From NCBI GenBank assembly GCA_001799845.1, contig MGUG01000054.1, forward strand, positions 3,393 through 67,392: a stretch of DNA of 64,000 nucleotides, in the 5' to 3' direction. Positions 35,925-45,211 of this stretch are shown in pieces (the stretch's first letter is position 1; the number at the start of each line of letters is the position of its first letter). The translations under genes and the position numbers were made by a program. Source of the stretch: Elusimicrobia bacterium GWC2_64_44. GTDB lineage: Bacteria; Elusimicrobiota; Elusimicrobia; Elusimicrobiales; UBA9959. The notes under the pieces are model-generated. The model searched no databases and was not told where the DNA came from. It saw only the letters and a list, made by a program, of their open reading frames with translations.

Positions 35925-37364
35925 TTATTTCCTGCCGTCCTTCAGGAAGGCCAGGTAGCCCTTGTAGGTCATATAGGTGTCGAGCTTGCCGGCCAGCTCC
36001 ATCGGAGCGTGCATGGAGAACAGCCCCACGCCGCAGTCCACTACCATCATGCCGTGGCGGGCCATGAATTTGGCGATGGTGCCGCCGCCGCCCTGGTCCA
36101 CCTTGCCCAGCTCGCCGGTCTGCCAGATGACGCCGTTCTTATCGAAGATGCGGCGGATATGGGCCAGGAACTCGGCGCTGGCGTCGGAGGAACCGCCCTT
36201 GCCGCCCGCGCCGGTGAACTTGGTCACGCAGACGCCGTGGTTGAGCTGCGCGGCGTTGCGCTTCTCGAAGTAAGTCGGGAACATCGGGTCGAACAGGGCG
36301 TTGACGTCCGCGGACAGCATCCAGGAGTTCCTGAGGGCGCGCTTGAGCGTCAGCTCGCTGTAGGAGTCCGAAGTGAGGTTGAGCAGTTCGGCGGCGGCGT
36401 GCTCGAAGAGGTCCGACTCCATGCCGGTGGAACCCACCGAGCCGATCTCCTCCTTGTCGCAGAGCAGCACGACCGAGGTGTGCTCCGGGACGGCCTTAAG
36501 GTCTATCAGGGCCTTGAGGCCGGCGTAGGCGCAGATGCGGTCGTCGTGGCCGTAGGCCAGGATCATCGAGCTGTCGAGGCCGGCGGACCGGGGCTTGCCG
36601 GCCGGGACCAGCTCCAGCTCCGCCGACTGGAAATCGTCCTCCGTCACGCCGTACTTCTTGTGGAGCAGGGAGAGGACGTTGTGCTTGACCTTCTCTTTCT
36701 TGTCCTTCTCGGAGGCGGGGATGGAGCCGAAGACCACGTCCAGGCCCTCGCCGGGAATGGCCTGGCCGAGCGGCTTCTGGTTCTGTTCTATGGCGATATG
36801 GGGCAGCAGGTCGGTGATGCAGAACACGGGCTCGGACTGCTCTTCGCCGATGCTTACCTTGATCTTTTTGCCGTCCGGCCTGACGAAGACGCCGTGCAGC
36901 GCCAGCGGCTCCGTGACCCACTGGTACTTGCGGATGCCGCCGTAGTAATGGGTGTCCAGCATGGCGATGCCGGAGTTCTCGTAGAGGGGGTTCTGCTTGA
37001 GGTCGATGCGGGGGGCGTCGGTGTGGCCGCCTACGATGTGCATGCCCGCCTCGAGCGGCTTTTTGCCCACCACGACCGCCATCAGGGTCTTGCCCTCGCT
37101 GGAGCGGTAGACCTTGTCGCCGGGGTTCAGGCGGGTGCCGTCTTTCTCGTGCCGCGCCATATCGGTGAAGCCGGCGGCCTGCAGCAGCAGGACCGCTTCG
37201 TCGTGCGCTTCCCGCTCGGTCTTGGCCTTACCGATGAAATCCATGTAGGCCGCGCAATATTCTTCGGTGCGCTTCAGGTCGGCGGGGGAGGCCTTCTCGT
37301 AGCCGTTCTTGACTACGCTGGCCAGGGCGGGGGTCTTAGCGGGTTTCTTAGCGGTTTTTTTCAT
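35925..37364 (-). CDS. M18-family metalloaminopeptidase
   Basis: A 479-residue dinuclear-zinc aminopeptidase (aspartyl aminopeptidase/aminopeptidase I family). Metal ligands are visible in VGGHTDAPRIDLKQNP (His114, Asp116), LLCDKEEIGSVGSTG (the Glu-Glu pair) and the C-terminal DCGVGLFSMHAPMEL (His). AYGHDDRICAYAG supplies the bridging Asp region. Length is typical for the longer bacterial form. A Lys-rich start (MKKTAKKPAKTP) is unusual. GGAGG precedes the ATG. It likely works in cytoplasmic peptide turnover and may be co-transcribed with the asparaginase-like gene. Confidence 0.92.
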   Translation of the reverse strand: MKKTAKKPAKTPALASVVKNGYEKASPADLKRTEEYCAAYMDFIGKAKTEREAHDEAVLLLQAAGFTDMARHEKDGTRLNPGDKVYRSSEGKTLMAVVVGKKPLEAGMHIVGGHTDAPRIDLKQNPLYENSGIAMLDTHYYGGIRKYQWVTEPLALHGVFVRPDGKKIKVSIGEEQSEPVFCITDLLPHIAIEQNQKPLGQAIPGEGLDVVFGSIPASEKDKKEKVKHNVLSLLHKKYGVTEDDFQSAELELVPAGKPRSAGLDSSMILAYGHDDRICAYAGLKALIDLKAVPEHTSVVLLCDKEEIGSVGSTGMESDLFEHAAAELLNLTSDSYSELTLKRALRNSWMLSADVNALFDPMFPTYFEKRNAAQLNHGVCVTKFTGAGGKGGSSDASAEFLAHIRRIFDKNGVIWQTGELGKVDQGGGGTIAKFMARHGMMVVDCGVGLFSMHAPMELAGKLDTYMTYKGYLAFLKDGRK

Positions 37365-37442
37365 TCTGCCTCCGGTAAAAGTTGCGGCGGGGCGGTCCCC
37401 GCTTCTTTTAAAAGTTTAGCATTTTGCTATGATTGTATTCAG

Positions 37443-38651
37443 ATGGACGATCCTAAATACGCGCGCCGGGTGCTGTGGCTGGTCTTGGGCCTGAGCCTTT
37501 TCAATTATATCGACCGGCAGGTGCTCTACGCCGTTTTCCCGCTGATCAAGGCGGACCTGCGGCTGAGCGACGCCCAGCTGGGGTTCCTGGCGTCGTCGTT
37601 CATGATCGTCTACATGTGCTTCGCCCCTTTCGTGGGCTATTTCGGGGACCGGGTGCGGCGGCCGCTCATCATAGGCGTCAGCGCCATCTTCTGGAGCATC
37701 GCCACGCTGTTCAGCGGCGTGGTAAAGAATTACGGCCAGCTGATAGCGACGCGCTCGGCGGTGGGCATCGGCGAGGCCGGCTACGGCACGGCCTGCCCGT
37801 CGTTCCTGGCCGAGTGGTTCCCGCAGGAAAAGCGCGCCCGGATCATGGCGCTCTACGCGCTGGGGATACCGCTGGGCAGCGCCATCGGCTACCTGCTGGG
37901 CGGCTACCTGGGCCAGCACTTCGGCTGGCGCAACGCCTTCTTCATCGTGGCCGTGCCGGGCATGTTCCTGGGCGTGGCCACGCTGTTCCTGCGCGAGACC
38001 CCCGAGAAGCTCAAGCGCTCCGAACATATCGATTTCAGGGGCTATGCCGCGCTGTTCAAGAACCGCACTTTCCTGCTGATCTGCCTGGCGCAGTCGATAG
38101 GCACTTTCTCCGTCGGCGGGATGTCCGCCTGGATGCCCTCGTATTTCGTGCGCGCCTTCGATATTTCCGTGGGCAAGGCGGGCCTGCTGTTCGGCGCGGT
38201 CACGGTGCTGGCCGGCATCACCGGAAATTTTGCCGGGGGCTGGGCGGCCGACTGGCTGCATAAACGCACCAAGCGCTCGTATTTCATTGTCGGCTACCTG
38301 AGCTTCTTCCTGAGCATCCCCTTCGGCGCGGCGGCCATCCTCACGAACGACCTGCACACCTCGCTCGTGATGATGTTCTTCGCCGAGTTCTTCATTTTCG
38401 CCTACTCGGGTCCCTATCACGCCGCCATCGTGGAGGTGGTCCCGGTGACCATGCGCTCCATGGCCTTCGCTCTGGACATCTTCCTGATACACGCGCTGGG
38501 CGACGCCATCTCTCCGTTCCTGCTGGGAGTGGTCTCCGATTCCGCCGGGCTGCCGGTGGCGCTGTTCCTGGCGATGATCTACCTGGTGTTCGGCGGCTTC
38601 GTTTCCATAGCCGCCGGCGAAGCTTACAAAAAGGACTTCCACGCTGCATGA
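37443..38651 (+). CDS. MFS transporter, spinster-like
   Basis: A 402-residue permease with about 12 spans. FNYIDRQVLYAVFPLIKADL at the N terminus and GYFGDRVRRPLIIGVSA (A motif) are typical of the spinster/ACS-like MFS branch. GIGEAGYGTACPSFLAEWFP is the TM5 motif of the same group. The substrate may be a lipid-like or organic anion; it is not decided by sequence. The reading frame stays open far upstream, but the true start is the ATG at 37443, where membrane segment 1 begins. TATGAT lies nine nt before it with no ribosome site. It overlaps the pseudouridine synthase gene by 4 nt. Confidence 0.88.
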   Translation: MDDPKYARRVLWLVLGLSLFNYIDRQVLYAVFPLIKADLRLSDAQLGFLASSFMIVYMCFAPFVGYFGDRVRRPLIIGVSAIFWSIATLFSGVVKNYGQLIATRSAVGIGEAGYGTACPSFLAEWFPQEKRARIMALYALGIPLGSAIGYLLGGYLGQHFGWRNAFFIVAVPGMFLGVATLFLRETPEKLKRSEHIDFRGYAALFKNRTFLLICLAQSIGTFSVGGMSAWMPSYFVRAFDISVGKAGLLFGAVTVLAGITGNFAGGWAADWLHKRTKRSYFIVGYLSFFLSIPFGAAAILTNDLHTSLVMMFFAEFFIFAYSGPYHAAIVEVVPVTMRSMAFALDIFLIHALGDAISPFLLGVVSDSAGLPVALFLAMIYLVFGGFVSIAAGEAYKKDFHAA

Positions 38652-39301
38652 AACCCGAAGACATAGAGATAGTGAAAGAAGGCCCCGACCTGCTGGTGGT
38701 GAACAAACCCTCCGGCCTGCTGACCATGCCCGCCCGCGGCAGCCTGGCCAAGGAGAAGCACCTGGTGGGCCTGCTGCACCAGCGCTTCGGCAAGGTCTAC
38801 GTGGTCCACCGGCTGGACCGGGACGCCAGCGGCCTCATCATTTTCGCGCGCACGGAGAAGGCGCACCGCTATTATTCGGGGCTCTTCGAGACGCGCGCGG
38901 TTGAAAAGCATTATCTCGTGGCGGCCGAGGGCCGCGTGGCCGAGAAGCGGGGGGAGATAGACAAGCCGCTCAAGGAGCGGGGCTCGGGGCGGGTGTCGGT
39001 GGTCTTCGACGGCAAGGCGGCGGTGACGCGCTACGAGGTGCTGGAGCGGCACAAGACCGCTACCGTGCTGGACGTCTCCATCATCACGGGCCGTCGGCAT
39101 CAGATCCGGGCGCATCTCTACTCCATAGGCAACCCGGTCATCGGCGACAGGCTTTACGGCGACGCGGCCAAGCAGTCCGTGTACCCGCGCCTCATGCTGC
39201 ACGCCTGGAAACTGCGCTTCAACGACATGGCCACCTGCAAGCCTGTCTCCTTCGAGGTCTACCCGCCCGACGATTTCATGGGCGTGCTTAAGGTTTTGTA
39301 G
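38648..39301 (+). CDS. RluA-family pseudouridine synthase
   Basis: A 217-residue enzyme of the RluA family without an S4 domain. The N-terminal LLVVNKPSGLLTMPA is typical of the family. VVHRLDRDASGLIIFARTEKAH holds the catalytic Asp in the HRLDxxxSG motif (Ala replaces the usual Thr). GRRHQIRAHL is the C-terminal signature. Possible targets are 23S rRNA or tRNA positions; small RluA/RluC-like proteins cannot be split by eye. Its ATG lies within the MFS gene end (ATGA). Confidence 0.9.
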   Translation: MKPEDIEIVKEGPDLLVVNKPSGLLTMPARGSLAKEKHLVGLLHQRFGKVYVVHRLDRDASGLIIFARTEKAHRYYSGLFETRAVEKHYLVAAEGRVAEKRGEIDKPLKERGSGRVSVVFDGKAAVTRYEVLERHKTATVLDVSIITGRRHQIRAHLYSIGNPVIGDRLYGDAAKQSVYPRLMLHAWKLRFNDMATCKPVSFEVYPPDDFMGVLKVL

Positions 39302-39344
39302 TGTTTTCCGGCAGGCGTTCTATGGGGGGGAGCTGCAAGCACAT

Positions 39345-40313
39345 ATGCGTATTCTACTGACCATCGCTTTGGCCATGGCCGCGGTTCCGCGCGCCAGCGC
39401 CCTGGATATCCCTGCGCAGGTCGCCGCGCTTTCAGCCGGCGACTTCGAGACCCGCGCCCGGGCCGTAAGGGAACTCTCGGCCGCGAAAAGCCCCGGGGAA
39501 GCCGCGGAGATCATGGAACGCTTCAACAGGGTCCTGGCCTGCTCCGGAAAAAAGCCCGCCGCGAGCGGCTGCCACGACCCCAAATTCGTCTATAACGCGC
39601 TGCTGGTGGCTGGCAACCTGGCGAGGAAGGACACCGGCGCTCCCTGGGCTTTTCTAATCGGACTGAGCCAAGGCAAAACCGTGAACGAGGGCTCTTTCTT
39701 CCAGGCGAAGGACGAGAGCGACGAGCATCGCGGCGACGATTATTATACGCCGTCGGCGCCGGACCCCAAACTTACCAGGGAGTACCTGGAGGCGACCCTC
39801 CAGCGGGCCGTGGACCGCGCGGAGATACTGCCTTCCTGCGGCTGGACTTTAGCGCGGATAAAAACCCTGGCGAAGAAGGTTTCGGACTCCGGGGGCTACC
39901 AGGTCTATTCTTACAGCCGGGATTACTCTCCCGCGGACATAGCGGGCCAGTACCGCGTGAGCCCTTCCCGGGACTGGCTTTACAAGGGCACAGCTCTCGT
40001 CGCCTGCGGGGAACGCACCCTGACCGCGGACCTGGGCGCCGCCGGGCGCTACTTCGCTGTCATCGCGGACCGCTCCGACGAGCAGCCTCTCCTGGATATT
40101 TCCCTGTATTCTCTGCCCGGAGGAAAACCGGCCTGCGCTTATACCGTGCAGGGACTCTCCGAACTGGACCCGGACCCTTTGACCGCACTTCCCGGCGCGC
40201 CGGCGAAGTATCTCCCGGCCGTATTCGACTTCTCCGGGGGGCGCTGCGTCCCCCGCAAGGCGTCCGGCTATGACTACACGCCGCTGGCGGCGGGCGTACC
40301 TTCGAAGGACTGA
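39345..40313 (+). CDS. Hypothetical secreted protein
   Basis: A 322-residue protein with a signal peptide (MRILLTIALAMAAVPRASA) and no family that I recognise. The N-terminal mature part is helical (QVAALSAGDFETRARAVREL, a HEAT-like start). Four cysteines in pairs (LACSGKK/SGCHDP and ILPSCG/LVACG) could form disulfides outside the cytoplasm. The C-terminal half looks beta-rich. A GGGGGGAG ribosome-like run precedes the ATG. It stands before the disulfide oxidoreductase gene, whose product is cytoplasmic, so a link is doubtful. Confidence 0.65.
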   Translation: MRILLTIALAMAAVPRASALDIPAQVAALSAGDFETRARAVRELSAAKSPGEAAEIMERFNRVLACSGKKPAASGCHDPKFVYNALLVAGNLARKDTGAPWAFLIGLSQGKTVNEGSFFQAKDESDEHRGDDYYTPSAPDPKLTREYLEATLQRAVDRAEILPSCGWTLARIKTLAKKVSDSGGYQVYSYSRDYSPADIAGQYRVSPSRDWLYKGTALVACGERTLTADLGAAGRYFAVIADRSDEQPLLDISLYSLPGGKPACAYTVQGLSELDPDPLTALPGAPAKYLPAVFDFSGGRCVPRKASGYDYTPLAAGVPSKD

Positions 40314-40368
40314 AACTTTTCCGGTTCCGGCGCATCTAATAATACTCAGGGAAAAAGGAGCGATCGAC

Positions 40369-41013
40369 ATGACTTTCATGGACACTCAAACTGCGGACGA
40401 AGTGAAGAAGCGCTTCTCGGAGCTGCCAGGGGAAGTGAAGATAGTCTTTTTTACCGAGGCCCTGATGTGCCAGACCTGCGGCCTGGCCGAGGATTTTTAT
40501 AAGGAGCTGGCTACGCTTTCTGAGAAAGTGAAGCTGGAGATCTACAACAAGGTCACGGACACGGAAAAGGCCGCGGCCTACGGCGTGGAGCAAACGCCGG
40601 CGGCGATAATAGAGGGCATCAACGGTGCGCGCATCCGCTTCTACGGTATTCCCGCGGGCTATGAATTCATTTCGCTCCTCGAGGCCCTCAGGAATTCTAC
40701 CGTCCTCGCGGTTGACCTGCAGCCGGAGACGCTTGCCGCGCTGGGCGGCGTGAACAAACCGGTCAATATAAAGGTCTTCGTCACGCCCACCTGCCCCTAC
40801 TGCCCGGCGGCGGTAGTGCTGGCCCATAAATTCGCGCTGGCCTCGCCGCAGATAACAGCGGAGATGGTGGAGGCCAGCGAGTTTCCGGCCCTGGCCGGGA
40901 AGTACGAGGTCGCGGGCGTGCCGCAGATAGTGGTGAACGAAAAGATAAAGCTTGTCGGGGCGCAGCCGGAATCGGCCATGCTCGCGGCGGTGCTGCAGGC
41001 CGCCGCGCAGTAG
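40369..41013 (+). CDS. Protein disulfide oxidoreductase (tandem thioredoxin folds)
   Basis: A 214-residue protein with two thioredoxin-like units, like the PDO/glutaredoxin-like proteins best known from thermophilic archaea and bacteria. Unit one has ALMCQTCGLAEDFYKEL (CQTC); unit two has VFVTPTCPYCPAAV (CPYC) and the cis-Pro segment GVPQIVVN. Unit one also has a cis-Pro-like EQTPAAII. With two intact CxxC sites it may act in cytoplasmic disulfide formation or as a peroxiredoxin reductant. The start at 40369 is chosen because GGAG precedes it by 8 nt and the homologous fold begins there. Confidence 0.85.
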   Translation: MTFMDTQTADEVKKRFSELPGEVKIVFFTEALMCQTCGLAEDFYKELATLSEKVKLEIYNKVTDTEKAAAYGVEQTPAAIIEGINGARIRFYGIPAGYEFISLLEALRNSTVLAVDLQPETLAALGGVNKPVNIKVFVTPTCPYCPAAVVLAHKFALASPQITAEMVEASEFPALAGKYEVAGVPQIVVNEKIKLVGAQPESAMLAAVLQAAAQ

Positions 41014-41035
41014 CGGCGGCCGGCGGGAGGGGTAT

Positions 41036-41236
41036 ATGTTGATCAAGAACGTAGGAAAGATAGACAGGGTGATACGGCTGGCAGCCGGCGCGGCGCTGGG
41101 GTATTTCGCTTATACCGGCAGCGGCACGGCCGCAGTCATAATGGGCGTAGCCGCCGCCGGGGCTATAGTTACCGGCCTCGTGGGCTTCTGCGGCGTTTAC
41201 AAGCTGTTCGGCATAAACACCTGCAGCGTGGATTAG
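41036..41236 (+). CDS. DUF2892 (YgaP-like) small membrane protein
   Basis: A 66-residue protein with the DUF2892 pattern. NVGKIDRVIRLAAGAALGYFAY is followed by two membrane helices and ends GFCGVYKLFGINTC with two cysteines. In YgaP-type proteins this unit anchors rhodanese domains; here it is free-standing. The gene lies 22 nt after the disulfide oxidoreductase with GGGAGG before the ATG, so a joint thiol/sulfur role is likely but unproven. Its stop is 3 nt from the convergent peptidase stop. Confidence 0.88.
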   Translation: MLIKNVGKIDRVIRLAAGAALGYFAYTGSGTAAVIMGVAAAGAIVTGLVGFCGVYKLFGINTCSVD

Positions 41237-41239
41237 CCC

Positions 41240-44200
41240 TTACTTGGCCGCGAGTTCTATATCGACGGCAGTTTCGGCCCCGCCGGAAAGATAAGTTACG
41301 CTTACCTTCTGGCCGGGGCTGAATTTTTTGAGTTCCGCCGAATAATCCCGCAGCCCTTCTACGGCGACGCCGTTGAACTTTATGATCACGGAGCCGGGCG
41401 GGACCCCGGCCTTGTACAGGGGGGAGCCCGGAGCGATCTCGCCGGCCCGCACGCCCTTGCCCTGGAAAGCGAAGTCCGGCACCAGTCCGGTAGAGGCCTT
41501 GCGCTCGCCGGACGGCTGCGCGGCGGCGGGGCTTTGCCCGCCTGCCGGCCTGGTAATGAACTCCGAAGTCCCCGCCAGGTAATCCGCCATCTCTCGCGCG
41601 AATTCAGCTATTTTTACCAGCCCTCTGCCGTCCAGTTTCTCCGCGGCGTCGCCGGGTTTGTGATAATCCGCGTGGGGGCCGCTGAATAGCTGGAGGCCCG
41701 GGATGCCGGACTCGATAAAGCTCACCTGGTCGCTCGAGTCCAGGTCGCCCGCGGCGGCGTAGTCGTAGCCGGTCACGAAGCCAGCGCCGCGCAGGATATG
41801 CACCCACTTGTCCGACGAGCCGGAGCCCAGCGCGAGTATTTTTCCGGCGCCCAGACGGCCCACGGTGTCTAAATTCAGGGCGGCGTTCATCCTGCCTCTC
41901 ATTGCCGCCGGGAGGCCGCTGACGAAAGCCTTTGAGCCCAGCCTGCCGCTCTCCTCTCCGTCGAAAGCGGCGAATACCACCGTGCGCGCCTGTGGTTGCG
42001 ACGCGTAGTGGCGGGCCAGTTCCAGCAGTACCGCCACCCCGGAGGCGTTGTCGTCCGCGCCGGGGAAAACTGCCCCGTCCTTAGCCGGCAGGTGATCGTA
42101 GTGGGCGGCCAGGATCAGATACCTCTCCTTATCCGAGCCGCCCGGTACCATCCCTACGAGATTTCTCTGCCCTGCCGGCGCGGAGTCCTCCGCTATGCCG
42201 TAACCGGCAAAGGGTTTGAGCCCGGCTTTGCGCATCTCCCGGAGTATGTAAGAGGCAGCCGCCTCGTGCCCGGGGGTTCCGGGAGCGCGGCCGCCCTTCA
42301 TCGCGGCCAGCGCGCGGGCGTCTGCCAGCATGCGGTTTTCGGAGAAGACCGAGGGCAGCCAGGCCAGCGGAGGCCGTGCCGGGTAGGGGCCGGGGGCCGG
42401 GGCTTCGGGCGCCAGGTTCATCGCCAGCGGCGAAGCGGCGGTCTTCCAGATGCCGGTGGCCAGGGAGGTCATGTTCTTGTCGAAGACCAGCCAGGAATAC
42501 TTGCCGTAATGCGGCAGTTTGCCGGCCAGGAGCTGCAGCTTGTCCGTGCTCCCGGAAACCACCAGCGCGCCGGAATGCGCCGGGTCGGCAGGGTTGAAAC
42601 CGGCGAAGACGAAAGTGTGGCCCTCGCGCGGAAAGCGCCGGTTCTCTATCGTTATTGTGTCCATGCCGAAAGCCGCGCCGTAAGCTTCCAGTGCGGCTTC
42701 GAAATCCCGCGCAAGGAGGTTCTCGCCGCCGAACAGCCAATAGGAAGAGGACGACGGGAGGGCGTCGATTTCAGTGTCCGCCTTTACGACGGGGAGGTTA
42801 GCCTTGTCCTTGGTCCAGGCGGCCGCCAGGCCGCGCCAGGGCTCGCCGGGCTCGCCTTCGGGGATCACTATCAGGGGTTTGGAGGCGCCCAGCAGGCGCG
42901 AGAGCGTAGGCGGGGTTTCCAGGGGGCTTACGCGCCGGAAGAGGTCGAACTCGGGGTCTATCTCCAGCCGCAGCGGCCGCTGCAGCGGCGAGCTGTAGTG
43001 GAAGGTAGCTTCTTTCTCCCGCATCGGCAGGGTCTTCAGGCGGGGCTCGGCCGCGCCCTCCAGGTAGAAAGCGGCTGGCACCTGCAGGTCGTAGGGAGGA
43101 CCGTCCTGCGTCTGCGCCAGGGTGAACTCCAGGTCGTAGCCGTCGTTGCCGCGCGTGACTCTGGCGCTCTTCAGGGCCAGCGCCGGGGCGCCGGGCCGCG
43201 CGGTCCACTGGTCGAAGAAGGGCTTCAGCCGGCCGGGGCCGGTGGTCTTTTCGAAGGAGGCGCGCAGATCCGAGAAAGAGGCGGTCTTGAAAGCGTTGTC
43301 GGCGTAAAAGCGCTTCAGGCCCAGCCGGAAATTCTCGTCGCCCAGGAGGCCGCGCAGCATGTGGTAGGCCATCAGCGCCTTGCCGTAGCCTACCGCCTCG
43401 GAGGCGGAGGAATGGCGCGAGCGGAACTCCGTGAGGGGAAAGTCGGCGCCGCCGGAGACGTAGTCCGCGTACTTCTGCAGCGCCGCCATGCGGTAGTCGC
43501 GGCCTTTGCCGCGGTTCTCGGCGATGAGGTAGTCGGCCAGGTAGGCCGTCAGCCCTTCGCACCAGTTGCCGGACGCGTAATCCACGAACACGCCGTTGCC
43601 CCACCAGTTGTGCAGGATCTCGTGCGGATAGGAAGAGCTGATGATGAACGGCAGGCGGATCACCTTGTTGCCTAGCAGCGTGAACGAGGGCAGGCCGTAG
43701 CCGGTGTCCCAGAAATTCTCGACGAGCGCGAACTTGCCGTAGGGGTAGGGGCCGACGAGGTTTGAATAGAGCTTTATGTATTTGCCGGTGGCCTCCAGGT
43801 AGCGCGCGGCCAGCTCGGGGTCCGGCGAGCGCAGGAAAGCCTGGTATTCCAGCGGGCCTTCGTGCCTGGTATATTCCGTGTATTTCCCGCAGGTCAGCGT
43901 GATGTCGTCCTGCGGCTTGGCCGCTTCCCAAACCGCCGTGTTCCTGCCCGCCTTCGCCGAGGTCCTGGTGCGGAGGCCGCCGGCGACCGCGCCGTAGGGT
44001 ACTGGCAGCGAGGCCTCCAGCCGGAAGGTCACCAGCGCGCCCTCGAAATGGGGGTACCAGCCCGACGAACCCGAGAGATAGCAGCCCTCCGGGGAGATCA
44101 CTCCCGGAGTTTCGGAAAAGCTGCGGGCGTATTCCTGCGCCTGCTCGCCCGGCGGGTGGTTTATCACTCCGGCGTATTCCAGTGTAAAAGAGGCGGCGGG

Positions 44201-44491
44201 CCTGGGCGGCCTGACGCGGTAGGCGGCGGTTAGGGCGGCGGTGGAGCCGTTTATCCCGTAGCGGGCTGCGGCCTCGGCGGGCAGTTCTTCGAGCGCTGCG
44301 CCCTTGGCCGACGGGTTCAGCCCGCGGTGCAGCGTGAATACGAATTCCTCCGCCGGGGCGGGCAGCGAGACGCGGTCGGTGACGGCGAGGGAGCCGTCGG
44401 CGGGGGACAGCGAGACCCTGAGGTCGTGGCTTATCGTCTGCGCGGCGGCGGCCGGGAGTACCGACAGGAAAAGGAAAAAGAGGATTTTCAT
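41240..44491 (-). CDS. Secreted M1-M28 double peptidase with PDZ domain
   Basis: A 1083-residue exported protein with three enzymatic or binding parts. The signal peptide is MKILFFLFLSVLPAAAA. An M1 gluzincin domain has H290-E-I-L-H294-NWWGNG and Glu312 as third ligand (the spacing is one residue shorter than classical M1), and its GAMEN is replaced by LVENFWD. An M28 aminopeptidase domain (roughly 690-950) carries LAAHYDHLPAKDG, PGADDNASGVAVL and AAFDGEESGRLGS. A C-terminal PDZ domain (about 1000-1083) has VRAGEIAPGSPLYKAGVPPG. Two exopeptidases in one chain could trim peptides in sequence. It faces the ICMT-like gene with 27 bp between starts. Confidence 0.9.
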   Translation of the reverse strand: MKILFFLFLSVLPAAAAQTISHDLRVSLSPADGSLAVTDRVSLPAPAEEFVFTLHRGLNPSAKGAALEELPAEAAARYGINGSTAALTAAYRVRPPRPAASFTLEYAGVINHPPGEQAQEYARSFSETPGVISPEGCYLSGSSGWYPHFEGALVTFRLEASLPVPYGAVAGGLRTRTSAKAGRNTAVWEAAKPQDDITLTCGKYTEYTRHEGPLEYQAFLRSPDPELAARYLEATGKYIKLYSNLVGPYPYGKFALVENFWDTGYGLPSFTLLGNKVIRLPFIISSSYPHEILHNWWGNGVFVDYASGNWCEGLTAYLADYLIAENRGKGRDYRMAALQKYADYVSGGADFPLTEFRSRHSSASEAVGYGKALMAYHMLRGLLGDENFRLGLKRFYADNAFKTASFSDLRASFEKTTGPGRLKPFFDQWTARPGAPALALKSARVTRGNDGYDLEFTLAQTQDGPPYDLQVPAAFYLEGAAEPRLKTLPMREKEATFHYSSPLQRPLRLEIDPEFDLFRRVSPLETPPTLSRLLGASKPLIVIPEGEPGEPWRGLAAAWTKDKANLPVVKADTEIDALPSSSSYWLFGGENLLARDFEAALEAYGAAFGMDTITIENRRFPREGHTFVFAGFNPADPAHSGALVVSGSTDKLQLLAGKLPHYGKYSWLVFDKNMTSLATGIWKTAASPLAMNLAPEAPAPGPYPARPPLAWLPSVFSENRMLADARALAAMKGGRAPGTPGHEAAASYILREMRKAGLKPFAGYGIAEDSAPAGQRNLVGMVPGGSDKERYLILAAHYDHLPAKDGAVFPGADDNASGVAVLLELARHYASQPQARTVVFAAFDGEESGRLGSKAFVSGLPAAMRGRMNAALNLDTVGRLGAGKILALGSGSSDKWVHILRGAGFVTGYDYAAAGDLDSSDQVSFIESGIPGLQLFSGPHADYHKPGDAAEKLDGRGLVKIAEFAREMADYLAGTSEFITRPAGGQSPAAAQPSGERKASTGLVPDFAFQGKGVRAGEIAPGSPLYKAGVPPGSVIIKFNGVAVEGLRDYSAELKKFSPGQKVSVTYLSGGAETAVDIELAAK

Positions 44492-44505
44492 ATACGCTGA
44501 TATAC

Positions 44506-44511
44506 TATAAT
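44506..44511 (+). promoter_or_regulatory. -10 hexamer of leaderless methyltransferase gene
   Basis: TATAAT lies seven nt before the ATG at 44519, with no ribosome binding site between them. Confidence 0.5.
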
Positions 44512-44518
44512 TTTCGCA

Positions 44519-45190
44519 ATGACGGCTGAAACGCCTTATCTCCGCATCGCTGTGATGGCCGCCTTCCGGACCTGCCTGCTGGGCGCCGCGCTCTTCGTGC
44601 CGGCGGGCAGCTGCCGCTGGGCGGCGGGCTGGGCCTACCTGGCGGCCTACGCGGCCTGGTCGGCTGCCAACATCATACTGCTGGGGCGCAGCCAGCCGGC
44701 GCTGCTGCGCCTGCGCGAGACCGAGGCCCCTCCGGCCGCCGAGGCCTGGGACAAAGCTTTCATCACCGCCTCTACGGCCCTGCTTGGGGCCACCCTGCTC
44801 CTGTGCGGGCTGGAGGGCCCGGCCTCTCCCTTCGGCGCCGTTTCCGCGGCGGCCTTCGCCGTTATTATCGCCGCGCTCGCCCTCTTTACCTGGGCCCTGC
44901 TTTTCAATCCGTTCGCCGCCGGGGCGGCGCTGCTGCAGCCCGGCCAGTCAGCGGCGGACAAAGGGCCCTACCGCGCCGTGCGCCATCCCGTCTACCTCGC
45001 TTCCATACTCATCTCCGCCGCCACGCCGGCGGCCCTCGGCTCGCGCAGCGCTTTCCTGCCGGCCGTCCTGCTGGCGCTGGCGATAGCGGCGCGCACCGCG
45101 CTGGAGGACCGCCTGCTGCTGCGCGGCCTGCCCGGCTACCGGGACTACGCCGCGCGCGTGCCTTACCGGCTGCTGCCGGGTATTTGGTAA
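44519..45190 (+). CDS. ICMT/NnrU-like integral membrane methyltransferase
   Basis: A 223-residue membrane protein with five or so spans and the C-terminal signature DKGPYRAVRHPVYLASIL followed by ALEDRLLLRGLPGYRDYAARVPYRLLPG. This is the isoprenylcysteine/phospholipid methyltransferase pattern (RHPxY, then E and Y-x-x-Y near the end) that binds S-adenosylmethionine. The substrate is unknown; bacterial members often methylate lipids or small lipophilic acceptors. It is probably leaderless and precedes the DeoB-like gene by 21 nt. Confidence 0.82.
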   Translation: MTAETPYLRIAVMAAFRTCLLGAALFVPAGSCRWAAGWAYLAAYAAWSAANIILLGRSQPALLRLRETEAPPAAEAWDKAFITASTALLGATLLLCGLEGPASPFGAVSAAAFAVIIAALALFTWALLFNPFAAGAALLQPGQSAADKGPYRAVRHPVYLASILISAATPAALGSRSAFLPAVLLALAIAARTALEDRLLLRGLPGYRDYAARVPYRLLPGIW

Positions 45191-45211
45191 AATTTCCACA
45201 GGAGAACCAAC

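Noticed and set aside
35640-37442. A long open frame upstream of and in frame with the MFS gene, giving a 1003-residue reading
   Set aside because: This part is antisense to the asparaginase-like and M18 genes, has shadow-type composition, and the MFS family start is at 37443.
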